A stretch of DNA of 7,827 bases from Clostridia bacterium (GCA_009776385.1 WRFT01000083.1:1-7827), one strand, 5' to 3'; shown: positions 1 to 6,601, numbered from the stretch's first letter. Numbers and translations: made by a program. Notes: generated by a model from the letters alone, not told the origin.

Positions 1-1
1 A

Positions 2-115
2 TGGACACAGGCCATGCCGGATTTTTATTTACGGTCATCCGGTACATATCCTAAAAACCGAGTGTCATGGAACAAGGGTCAGTATAACAGAGTGAAAAGT
101 AAAAAAAAAGAATAA
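2..115 (+). CDS. possible C-terminal end of an upstream gene, product unknown
   Basis: Reading from base 2, the frame is open for 37 codons from the window edge to a TAA at 113-115. The predicted tail has two tryptophans, several tyrosines and a lysine-rich end (KSKKKE), a composition typical of a real basic C-terminus. I do not recognise the family. The stretch is short enough to be open by chance, and frame 1 is also open to a TAA at 52-54, so this is only a candidate. If real, the gene lies on the same strand as the yerC-pcrA-ligA cluster and ends 220 bases before it. No hairpin followed by a T-run is visible after its stop. Confidence 0.3.
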   Translation, partial: WTQAMPDFYLRSSGTYPKNRVSWNKGQYNRVKSKKKE

Positions 116-162
116 CCACAAAAAGTACATACGCCCGAACAGGTCATACCGTTTACAACGCG

Positions 163-172
163 TAGGTACCTA
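163..172. repeat. 10-bp perfect palindrome TAGGTACCTA
   Basis: TAGGTACCTA is a perfect dyad in the gene-free gap, about 90 bases before the -35 region of the best promoter. It could be a small operator or chance. It is too short to form a stable RNA hairpin, having no loop. Confidence 0.35.
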
Positions 173-190
173 AAGGATGAAGGCAAAGCA

Positions 191-219
191 TTGAGGTTCT
201 GATACATTTTGCGTAGATT
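191..219 (+). promoter_or_regulatory. weak candidate sigma-A promoter
   Basis: TTGAGG (191-196) and TAGATT (214-219) are separated by 17 bases. Each hexamer matches the consensus at four of six positions. The site is clearly poorer than the one at 264-292, and it may be a secondary start or chance. Confidence 0.2.
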
Positions 220-238
220 TGTAAGGGAGTTTGTAAGG
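218..238. repeat. TTTGTAAGG direct repeat, 12-bp period
   Basis: TTTGTAAGG occurs at 218-226 and again at 230-238, separated by GAG. It lies between the weak upstream promoter candidate and the better promoter at 264-292, where a regulator could bind. The function is unknown. Confidence 0.5.
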
Positions 239-243
239 TGCCA

Positions 244-259
244 AGCCGAAACGAGCCGA
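244..259. repeat. AGCCGA direct repeat, 10-bp period
   Basis: AGCCGA occurs at 244-249 and 254-259, one helical turn apart, ending four bases before the -35 hexamer of the promoter at 264-292. This placement would suit an activator or an autoregulatory site, but the motif is short and its role is inferred only from position. Confidence 0.45.
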
Positions 260-263
260 GCCC

Positions 264-292
264 TTTATCGATGCACCTTTTTATGGTATAAT
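264..292 (+). promoter_or_regulatory. probable sigma-A promoter of the yerC-pcrA-ligA cluster
   Basis: A perfect -10 hexamer TATAAT (287-292) is preceded by TGG at 284-286, giving the extended -10 form TGnTATAAT. Seventeen bases upstream is a weak -35, TTTATC (264-269), which fits promoters that rely on an extended -10. Transcription would start near 299 and give a leader of about 36 bases before the TTG at 336. No comparable site was noticed in the short gaps before pcrA or ligA, so this promoter probably serves all three genes. Confidence 0.6.
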
Positions 293-318
293 CACCCTGC
301 GTTTTCGCATTTCTCGAT

Positions 319-326
319 AAGGAAGG
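319..326 (+). promoter_or_regulatory. ribosome binding site that supports the TTG start of the yerC-like gene
   Basis: AAGGAAGG at 319-326 lies nine bases before TTG 336. It supports this TTG as the real start. No ATG in the same frame lies nearby, and the predicted promoter start near 299 leaves little room for an earlier one. Confidence 0.55.
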
Positions 327-335
327 CACTATTCA

Positions 336-641
336 TTGTTTACGCCAAAGGTTCAAACACACCAAACGGACCTGTTTGTCGATGCGCTGCTTACCTTGAA
401 AAGCGGGGAGGATGCGTACCGTTTTTTGGAAGATGTTCTCACCGTACAAGAACTCCTTCTGGCCGCGCAGCGTTTCGAAGTGGCAAAAATGCTTCATGAC
501 GGCGTGAAGTATCTGGAAATCATGTCACAAACAGGCGCTTCCTCAGCGACTATCAGCCGTGTTAATCGGTCGTTGCATTACGGATCGGAAGGTTATCATC
601 GCATCATAAAAAAAATGAACGGAAAACGAGAAGAAGGGTAA
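336..641 (+). CDS. yerC: YerC/YecD-type TrpR-like DNA-binding regulator
   Basis: This 101-residue protein belongs by its wording to the YerC/YecD group of TrpR-superfamily helix-turn-helix proteins, which are small, probably dimeric cytoplasmic DNA-binding proteins with few characterised targets. The TrpR-like core runs from about residue 36 to 82. The segment starting LTVQELLLAAQRFEVAKML supplies the first helices. GASSATISRVNRSL (67-80) is the turn and recognition helix, the most conserved part of the family. Translation starts at TTG, with AAGGAAGG nine bases upstream. The gene ends 13 bases before pcrA and is probably co-transcribed with pcrA and ligA. In Bacillus subtilis yerC also lies close to pcrA and ligA, which supports the name. 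There is no evidence for tryptophan as a ligand. The family assignment is firm; the regulated genes are unknown. Confidence 0.88.
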   Translation: MFTPKVQTHQTDLFVDALLTLKSGEDAYRFLEDVLTVQELLLAAQRFEVAKMLHDGVKYLEIMSQTGASSATISRVNRSLHYGSEGYHRIIKKMNGKREEG

Positions 642-654
642 CCACAATATTTAT

Positions 655-2925
655 ATGGATTTATCAGCCTTAAACAGAGAACAGAAAACAGCGGTGGAAA
701 CCCTCGAGGGGCCTGTCCTCATTCTAGCGGGCGCTGGCAGCGGCAAGACACGGGCGCTCACTTACCGCACCGCGAATCTCATCTTTTCCGGAGTGGATCC
801 TAAAAACATTCTCGCGCTTACTTTTACAAATAAAGCGGCCAGAGAAATGCGCGCGCGCATCGTTTCGCTCGTGGGGGATAGGGCGCATCAGGCTTGGATA
901 TCCACCTTCCATTCGGCTTGCGCAAGGATACTGCGCCGGGATGCCGATAAACTGGGTTACACGGGCGCGTTCGCCATTTATGATGATGACGATCAAGCCA
1001 GCGTTATCAAGGAGATACTCAAACGTTTCGGTATCGACGATAAGTTTATACCGCACGGGGAAATACGCTCTATCATATCGGACATGAAAAACAAGTTAAT
1101 GGATGCCGATGAATGGTTCGCGGTGTCAAAAAAAGACTTTTACGCGCAGCGTGTGCATGATGTCATCTCAGAGTATGAAGTGCGTTTAAAAACCCTCAAT
1201 GCCATGGATTTTGACGATCTTATTCTAAACACACTGGTATTGTTTGCCGATCATCCTCCCGTGCTGCAAAGTTATCGGGATCGTTTTCATTATGTGCTTG
1301 TCGATGAATACCAAGATACAAACGCCGCGCAATACCGTCTGGTACACGCTTTAACCGCCGCAAACGGTAATCTATGTGTCGTCGGTGATGACGATCAGTC
1401 CATATACGGCTGGCGCGGGGCGGACATTCGCAATATCCTGGATTTTGAAGCAGATTATCCGAATGCCGTTACCATCAGGCTCGAGCAGAATTATCGGTCT
1501 ACCGCTAACATTTTATCCGCGGCCAATGGTTTAATCACCCGTAATGTCGGCAGAAAGGCAAAGACATTATGGACGGAGGAAAGCGCGGGCGACCCGATTC
1601 GCTTGTTTTATGCCGGTGATGAACGGGAAGAGGCTGCATGGGTTTGCGATCAAATACGCAAGCTTTACAAGACAGACAATTCCTATGGCAGCGTGGCGAT
1701 TTTATACCGTATGAACGCTCAAAGCCGTGTACTGGAAGAAATGTTCATGCGCGCCGGTATTCCGTATAGGGTGTTTGGCGGTATTCGGTTCTACGATAGA
1801 AAAGAAGTTCGGGATATCATCGCCTATCTTCGTGTCATCGTTAACCCGAATGATGATATTTCCCTGCGCAGAATCATCAACGAGCCGAAACGTTCCATTG
1901 GGGATGCGACAATAGGTGATTTATCCGAATATGCCTTAAAAGAGAACTGCTCTTTGTTCAACACGCTTTATCATATTCCGCAAACATTGGCCTCGCGCCC
2001 CAGACGATGCGTTGCGGAATTTGCGGCGCTGATGGATAAATTGCTGGCTGCAAGGGCGGAAATGACGCTCACACAATATGTTCAGCGCGTCTTGGACGAT
2101 ACGGGCCTGCTTAATATGCATCGCACCGAGGATACCGAGGAAAGCCGGGCGCGTGAGGGAAATATATTAGAGTTTTTATCCGCTGTGGCGGAATATGAAA
2201 AAGCGCAAGCGGGCGCCACATTAGAAGATTTTTTGGAGAATATCGCTCTGGTAACCGATTTAGACAGAGCCGCTGATAGTAATGAGTTTGTCACACTCAT
2301 GACACTGCACAGCGCAAAAGGGTTAGAGTTCCCGTATGTTTTTATAACGGGTTTCGAGGAAGGCATCTTCCCGAATGCGCGTCGTTCAACCGAGGAGAAA
2401 GATATTCAGGAAGAGCGGCGGCTATGCTATGTGGGTATCACACGTGCCATGAAGAAACTGTTTATCAGCCATGCGGAAAAACGGATGCTGCACAACCAGT
2501 TGTCGCATAACCCGCCGTCACGATTCCTTGATGAGATACCCAAGCATTTAATACTGGATGAAATCGGGGCGCAAAGTTTCTCTTTCGGGGCAAAGGACAT
2601 ACAACGCAAGGCAACGGTGAACCCGCGTACGGGGTACACCTCCATGGGGTTCCCGCGGGCTATCCTGCGCGATCCTTACTTGCCGGCCGGCGCGGCAAAC
2701 CTAACAAGGGGCATAGCCGCATCTGCCGCGAGGGCTTTTTCAACCGGAGTGCTTCAGAGCCTTTTTGCGCCCGGTGATCGCGTCTTACATAAAAAATTCG
2801 GGGAAGGGAATGTTACCGGCGTTACGGGCACGGGAAGCGATGCCCGAATTCGGATAGCCTTTACCGCGTATGGCGAGAAAGAATTTCTTTTAGCCATCGC
2901 GCCGATTGTCAAAGTCCTGGAATAA
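655..2925 (+). CDS. pcrA: ATP-dependent DNA helicase PcrA (UvrD/Rep family, SF1A)
   Basis: PcrA is a 3'-to-5' DNA translocase and helicase used in repair, rolling-circle replication and removal of RNA polymerase and RecA from DNA. The 756 residues are close to the usual 720-740. Motifs appear in the expected order: Q motif LNREQ (6-10), Walker A GAGSGKT (26-32), motif Ia LTFTNKAAREM (55-65), Walker B DEYQDTN (217-223), motif III GDDDQSIYGWRG (244-255), motif IV EQNYRS (277-282), motif V TLHSAKGLEFP (550-560) and motif VI RRLCYVGITRA (588-598). Residues 704-756 form the Tudor-like C-terminal domain that contacts RNA polymerase in other PcrA proteins, with HKKFGEG and the end APIVKVLE. All catalytic residues look intact. 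The ATG at 655 has no good ribosome site: the purine run at 628-638 is about 16 bases away. Translation may therefore depend on coupling to the yerC-like gene. ligA follows after two bases. pcrB, present in Bacillus, is absent here. Confidence 0.97.
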   Translation: MDLSALNREQKTAVETLEGPVLILAGAGSGKTRALTYRTANLIFSGVDPKNILALTFTNKAAREMRARIVSLVGDRAHQAWISTFHSACARILRRDADKLGYTGAFAIYDDDDQASVIKEILKRFGIDDKFIPHGEIRSIISDMKNKLMDADEWFAVSKKDFYAQRVHDVISEYEVRLKTLNAMDFDDLILNTLVLFADHPPVLQSYRDRFHYVLVDEYQDTNAAQYRLVHALTAANGNLCVVGDDDQSIYGWRGADIRNILDFEADYPNAVTIRLEQNYRSTANILSAANGLITRNVGRKAKTLWTEESAGDPIRLFYAGDEREEAAWVCDQIRKLYKTDNSYGSVAILYRMNAQSRVLEEMFMRAGIPYRVFGGIRFYDRKEVRDIIAYLRVIVNPNDDISLRRIINEPKRSIGDATIGDLSEYALKENCSLFNTLYHIPQTLASRPRRCVAEFAALMDKLLAARAEMTLTQYVQRVLDDTGLLNMHRTEDTEESRAREGNILEFLSAVAEYEKAQAGATLEDFLENIALVTDLDRAADSNEFVTLMTLHSAKGLEFPYVFITGFEEGIFPNARRSTEEKDIQEERRLCYVGITRAMKKLFISHAEKRMLHNQLSHNPPSRFLDEIPKHLILDEIGAQSFSFGAKDIQRKATVNPRTGYTSMGFPRAILRDPYLPAGAANLTRGIAASAARAFSTGVLQSLFAPGDRVLHKKFGEGNVTGVTGTGSDARIRIAFTAYGEKEFLLAIAPIVKVLE

Positions 2926-2927
2926 CC

Positions 2928-4919
2928 GTGATGTATACAAAGGAAGACATGCGCGCGCTGGTTACGCTTTTAAATGAAGCGGCGCGCGCTTATTATGAAT
3001 TGGATGCTCCCATCATGCAGGATAGCGAGTATGACGCGCTGTATGGCAGGCTGTGCCTTATGGAAGAAGACCTTCGGGAGCGCCTGGACGATTCACCAAC
3101 GCGTCGTATAGGCGGCAGGCCTCTGGTATCCTTTCCTCCGCATAAGCATGTCTACAAATTATGGAGTATGGATAAATGCCAAAACGCGGGGGAACTGCGC
3201 GCTTGGCTTAACAGAATCGAAAAACTCTTAGGGCACACTCCCTCTTTTTTTGTGGAGCACAAACTCGATGGCTTAACGATAAATCTAACCTACAATGACG
3301 GCCGTCTCATACAAGCCGCGACGCGCGGGGACGGTGAAACGGGCGAAGGCGTTTTGCCTCAAACAATGACCATCGGCAGTATCCCGCTTAATATACCATA
3401 CCGTGGATTTATGGAAGTACAGGGCGAATGTTTTATGAAACTGTCCGTTTTAAAGCAATACAATGAATCGGCGGCCGGGCCGCTTAAAAACGCGCGAAAC
3501 GCGGCAGCCGGCGCGCTGCGTAACTTAGATGCCGCTGTCACCGCCTCGAGGCGTCTTTCCGCTTTCTTCTATCATGTCGGGACGCCCATTGACCCGCCTC
3601 TCATGCGCCGGGATGAGATGAACACATTCTTGATTAACAATGGCTTCCCCGTCTGCCCCTTTTTAAAGGAAGCCGATGCGGCCAATCCGGAGGAGTCCAT
3701 TTTACGTATCGTTGATACCATAGAATCACACAGATCTTCTTTAGATTACCTCATCGACGGCGCGGTTATCAGCGTCGGAGAAATGCAAGCGAGAGAAACG
3801 CTCGGATATACCGATAAGTTCCCGCGCTGGTCCATTGCCTACAAGTTTAAGGCGGAAGAGGCGATAACAACACTCAAGGCAGTGACATGGGAAGTCGGCA
3901 GAACCGGGAAATTAACACCGCTGGCGCATCTTCTTGAGACGGATTTCACAGGGGTTACGGTTCGGCATGCGACATTGAATAATTTCCAAGATATTTCGCG
4001 TAAGCAACTAACCATCGGCTGTATGGTTCGCCTTCGCAGAGCCAACGATGTCATACCGGAAATTATCGGCAGAACGGATGAAACCCAACCGGGAGAGATC
4101 CCCATTGATAAACCCGTGGTTTGCCCGGCTTGCGGTACACCCACATCGGAACGCGGCGCGAATCTGTATTGCGACAACAAGCTGGCCTGTAAACCGCAGG
4201 CGGTTATGCGCATGACGCATTATGCGAGCCGGGATGCCATGGACATAGACAACCTATCCGAAAAAACATGCTCGCAGTTATTCGATACGCTGGGCATACA
4301 AGACCCATCGGGCTTTTATACGCTGACCGCGGAGTCCTTATCGGCCTTGGAAGGGTTTGGAGAAAAAAGGGCGGGCAACTTATTAACGGCAATTGCGCGG
4401 ACGCGGCATACCGCACTGGACGCGTTCCTCTTTGCGTTAGGTATACCTCATGTTGGCAGAAAAACGGCGAGGGATTTGGCCGGTTATTTCGGGACGTTGG
4501 AGGCCGTTATCAACACGCGGGAAGAGGATTTACTCGCTTTGGAAGAAGTAGGGCCTGTCATGGCGGCAAGCATCACGGCGTACTTTGCGGATGACTGCAA
4601 CCGCACACTCATCCAAAGATTGCTAGAACGCGGTGTACAACCGCAAGCGCGGGTACAATCGGATAAGGGCATGCCGTTGGCGGGTAAGGCTGTGGTCATT
4701 ACGGGAACACTGCCGCATTATAAACGAAGTGACATGGCGGCTATTATTACGGGGCTTGGCGGAAGCGTATCTGAAACGGTCAGTAAAAAAACAGATTATG
4801 TTGTGGCGGGGGAGAACGCCGGTTCCAAACTCACCAAGGCACAGTTGCTGCGTATCCCCGTCTTTTCCGAGGAAGCCTTCTTAGATGAAATGAAATACCT
4901 TCCGAACAGCGAGTCGTAA
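2928..4919 (+). CDS. ligA: NAD+-dependent DNA ligase LigA
   Basis: LigA seals nicks using NAD+ in replication and repair. The 663 residues match the family length (about 670), and all domains are present. The Ia domain binds NMN (Y22, Y23, D32, Y35, D36). The adenylation domain has the nucleophile K112 in EHKLDG, TRGDG, E167 in VQGE, RNAAAGALR (190-198), D277 and K306. An OB fold follows (VGRTGKLTP and NDVIPEI). The zinc finger has cysteines 399, 402, 415 and 421. Helix-hairpin-helix repeats (GFGEKRAGN, GIPHVGRKTA, LEEVGPVMA) lead to a BRCT domain (about 583-655). The oddity is S282 in IDGAVISV, where most LigA proteins have lysine (IDGVVIKV). The wording resembles a clostridial LigA subgroup, from memory. 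GTG 2928 and ATG 2931 are adjacent and either could be the start. There is no strong ribosome site, and the two-base gap suggests coupling to pcrA. Confidence 0.96.
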   Translation: MMYTKEDMRALVTLLNEAARAYYELDAPIMQDSEYDALYGRLCLMEEDLRERLDDSPTRRIGGRPLVSFPPHKHVYKLWSMDKCQNAGELRAWLNRIEKLLGHTPSFFVEHKLDGLTINLTYNDGRLIQAATRGDGETGEGVLPQTMTIGSIPLNIPYRGFMEVQGECFMKLSVLKQYNESAAGPLKNARNAAAGALRNLDAAVTASRRLSAFFYHVGTPIDPPLMRRDEMNTFLINNGFPVCPFLKEADAANPEESILRIVDTIESHRSSLDYLIDGAVISVGEMQARETLGYTDKFPRWSIAYKFKAEEAITTLKAVTWEVGRTGKLTPLAHLLETDFTGVTVRHATLNNFQDISRKQLTIGCMVRLRRANDVIPEIIGRTDETQPGEIPIDKPVVCPACGTPTSERGANLYCDNKLACKPQAVMRMTHYASRDAMDIDNLSEKTCSQLFDTLGIQDPSGFYTLTAESLSALEGFGEKRAGNLLTAIARTRHTALDAFLFALGIPHVGRKTARDLAGYFGTLEAVINTREEDLLALEEVGPVMAASITAYFADDCNRTLIQRLLERGVQPQARVQSDKGMPLAGKAVVITGTLPHYKRSDMAAIITGLGGSVSETVSKKTDYVVAGENAGSKLTKAQLLRIPVFSEEAFLDEMKYLPNSES

Positions 4920-4929
4920 TAAAGACGCC

Positions 4930-6528
4930 TTAATCCTTGTAATCAACACCGGTTAACGCTTTCCAGGCCGAGCGGATCGTTTTTTGGTTTGTCATGCCGT
5001 AGTTAGGATCATTCTTTTGTGTTTCCTCTATATCTCGCAGGAAATGTACGCATAAATGGCCATCGAACCCGTTATTCTTAATAGAACCCGACAGATGGGG
5101 GACGTCATGGGTTGCGGCCAAGGTCCACGTACCGCCGGGCAGTTTCACATAGACCGCCTTGGGTGTCCATGTGTGTATGTTTCCGAAAGCCTTAAGCATA
5201 GACTCTGTATCCGCTAATGTTAAAGGTTCCGCGTCACAGTGATTGCCGCAGGCAAGGACGCGCAGTGTCCAATGAATCTGGGTTGCGGGGTCATAAACAA
5301 ACAGTTGGTTTCCGGTTTTTAAAGACGGTTTAACTTGTTTAAACCAATGTAACAACTGTACTTGACCTGATGCGGGGCCCCCGCCTTTTTGTATCGCGGT
5401 GTCCGCAGCGGGGGTCTGCGTAAAGCTAAGCGCTTTTCCGGAGTAAAGAAGGGCTAAGGTCGAGGAGCCTGCGACGCCGTCCTGCGTAAGCCCGTTTTGT
5501 TTCTGAAACGCAGTCACAGCCAGTTTCGTCTGCGCGCCGAAAACACCGTCAGCCGCGGCTTGGTAGCCTAAGTTCATCAACGCTTTTTGCATGGTTTTAA
5601 CCTCATCACCTGACTCTCCCATGCGAAGGGAACGGTATGTATTCGTGTTCGACGCGGTTTCTGAGCCGGATGGCGTTGCCGAAGCTGCGGTATTTTGGGT
5701 CGACCATAACGCGGCGATGGTTTTGCTGCCGGCAATACCGTCCGCGGTGAGTTTAACAGATAGTTGAAACTGCTTGACGGCTTGTAAGGTTTTCGTTCCA
5801 AACCGGCCGTCGGCGCTGCCCGCGTTAAGGCCTTTTTCATTCAGTTTTTGTTGAAGAGCCTTCACATCCGAACCACTCATGCCCAGTTTCAATGTCCTGA
5901 CAGGCGCGTTGGAAGAAGCAGGCACGACGGAATTGGTTTCAGGCGCAGATGGAATTTTAGATGCTGTCTTTGCCTGCGCATTGTTTATCGCGGTTAATGT
6001 CGCCTTACCGGCTTTTCCGTCCGGCGTCAGTTTTTGATCGCGTTGAAAGGCTATCACCGCTTTAAGTGTCGCGGCGCCAAAGTTTCCGTCTGCGGAACCG
6101 CAAGGATAACCCAGTTGATTAAGCGCTGTCTGAAGCGCTTTTACACTTTGTCCTTTGGAACCTAACGCCAGTGTTACGCTCGATGAAACAGTCCCATTAG
6201 GTGATGAAACGACAGAAGATAGTGAAACCGCTGTATCGGCGGCTTGGGTTAACTCTAATAATAAGCCGAGTGTCTTTGTTCCGGCAACCCCGTCCACCGT
6301 AAGACCCTTTGACTTTTGAAACGATCTGACAGCGTTCTCAGTTAGCGTTCCGTATTTTCCGTCTGCGGCGCTTTTTAAGTATCCGAGGAACCTGAGGGCT
6401 TCTTGCATAGCGGCAACCTCAATACCGCTGCTGCCGGGATACAGAGAGCTGCTTTGATACGCCAAGACGGTGTTGCACCCGGAACATACGAGTGCCAAGA
6501 TGAGTAACCACACAATGTACTTACGCAT
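4930..6528 (-). CDS. secreted protein with four peptidoglycan-binding repeats and a Cys/His C-terminal domain
   Basis: This 532-residue exported protein probably acts in the cell wall. Residues 1-23 form a signal peptide (MRKY, hydrophobic core, likely cut after VLA-23). C18 follows CSG, an imperfect lipobox, so a lipoprotein is less likely but possible. Four PG_binding_1 repeats lie at about 29-91, 120-181, 213-274 and 301-362, each with LG(Y/L), ADGxFG-like, AVxxFQ and LTxDGxAG blocks. Ser/Thr/Ala-rich linkers join the repeats. The C-terminal domain (about 388-532) contains NHCDAEPLT (429-437), HDVPH (474-478) and GHLCVHF (490-496). It resembles a domain I recall at the end of other clostridial peptidoglycan-binding proteins. 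The Cys/His motif recalls, without matching, the SHGC motif of L,D-transpeptidases; activity is not proven. The ATG at 6528 is supported by AGGAGGTGA. The gene follows the carboxypeptidase gene on the same strand and converges on ligA, 10 bases from its stop. Confidence 0.85.
   Translation of the reverse strand: MRKYIVWLLILALVCSGCNTVLAYQSSSLYPGSSGIEVAAMQEALRFLGYLKSAADGKYGTLTENAVRSFQKSKGLTVDGVAGTKTLGLLLELTQAADTAVSLSSVVSSPNGTVSSSVTLALGSKGQSVKALQTALNQLGYPCGSADGNFGAATLKAVIAFQRDQKLTPDGKAGKATLTAINNAQAKTASKIPSAPETNSVVPASSNAPVRTLKLGMSGSDVKALQQKLNEKGLNAGSADGRFGTKTLQAVKQFQLSVKLTADGIAGSKTIAALWSTQNTAASATPSGSETASNTNTYRSLRMGESGDEVKTMQKALMNLGYQAAADGVFGAQTKLAVTAFQKQNGLTQDGVAGSSTLALLYSGKALSFTQTPAADTAIQKGGGPASGQVQLLHWFKQVKPSLKTGNQLFVYDPATQIHWTLRVLACGNHCDAEPLTLADTESMLKAFGNIHTWTPKAVYVKLPGGTWTLAATHDVPHLSGSIKNNGFDGHLCVHFLRDIEETQKNDPNYGMTNQKTIRSAWKALTGVDYKD
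5443..6444 (-). repeat. four in-gene peptidoglycan-binding repeat units
   Basis: The four units lie at about 6256-6444, 5986-6171, 5707-5892 and 5443-5628, in order of translation. Each is roughly 62 codons long, with a period of 88-93 codons including the linker. The match is clear at protein level (ADG and FG, AV and FQ, DG and AG blocks) but broken at DNA level, so the duplication looks old and stable rather than a recent tandem expansion. Confidence 0.8.
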
Positions 6529-6530
6529 AA

Positions 6531-6558
6531 ACCCATGTCACCTCCTGTAAGCATGGGT
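6531..6558 (-). promoter_or_regulatory. hairpin with the ribosome binding site in its loop
   Basis: In the minus-strand transcript, ACCCATG (6558-6552) and CATGGGT (6537-6531) can form a perfect 7-bp stem around a 14-base loop. The loop contains the whole AGGAGGTGA Shine-Dalgarno sequence (6546-6538). The start codon at 6528 follows two bases after the stem. GGAGG is 12 bases from the ATG, a little long, and folding the stem would shorten the effective distance. An out-of-frame ATG (6536-6534) sits inside the 3' arm. The same dyad could instead be a DNA operator. Confidence 0.55.
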
Positions 6559-6563
6559 ATTTT

Positions 6564-6599
6564 ATCATAATATTACAAAAAAGTAAATATATATTACAA
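6564..6599 (-). promoter_or_regulatory. candidate promoter of the peptidoglycan-binding protein gene
   Basis: On the minus strand, TTGTAA (6599-6594) and TAATAT (6575-6570) are 18 bases apart. TATGAT (6569-6564) is an alternative -10 with a poor -35. The whole 6560-6625 stretch is very AT-rich, so exact hexamers are uncertain. A promoter somewhere in this 122-base gap is plausible because the gap is long for an operon junction. Confidence 0.35.
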
Positions 6600-6601
6600 A
6601 A
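6570..6601 (-). repeat. 11-base direct repeat at 21-base spacing (possible regulator sites)
   Basis: ATATTACAAAA on the plus strand occurs at 6570-6580 and 6591-6601, exactly 21 bases (two helical turns) apart. On the gene's strand each repeat contains TGTAAT. Each TGTAAT is followed, after five bases, by a four-of-six match to a second TGTWAH half-site (TTTACT and GATAAA). TGTWAH-N5-TGTWAH is the known WalR (YycF) consensus in Bacillus and Staphylococcus, a regulator of cell-wall hydrolases. The AT-rich background makes partial matches common. Confidence 0.4.

Noticed and set aside
17..42. Inverted repeat CCGGAT...ATCCGG as a terminator
   Set aside because: The stem is only 6 bp with a 14-base loop, no T-run follows, and it lies within the possible upstream reading frame.
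209..499. Plus-strand 96-codon frame across the promoter and the yerC-like gene
   Set aside because: It overlaps the well-supported yerC-like gene in another frame, covers the promoter, has an Arg/Cys-rich composition and matches no family I recognise.
2764..2925. PcrA C-terminal segment as a separate fused domain
   Set aside because: HKKFGEG and APIVKVLE match the normal PcrA C-terminal Tudor-like domain, so there is no fusion.
3839..4213. Minus-strand 124-codon frame inside ligA
   Set aside because: It lies wholly opposite the OB fold and zinc finger of LigA, has no ribosome site or recognisable domain, and is a shadow of the ligase reading frame.
4268..4594. Plus-strand 108-codon frame inside ligA
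   Set aside because: It overlaps the helix-hairpin-helix region of LigA in another frame, and its sequence has no protein-family character.
6534..6536. Upstream ATG on the minus strand as the start of the peptidoglycan-binding protein
   Set aside because: It is out of frame with the signal peptide and only four bases from GGAGG. The ATG at 6528 opens directly onto a good signal sequence.
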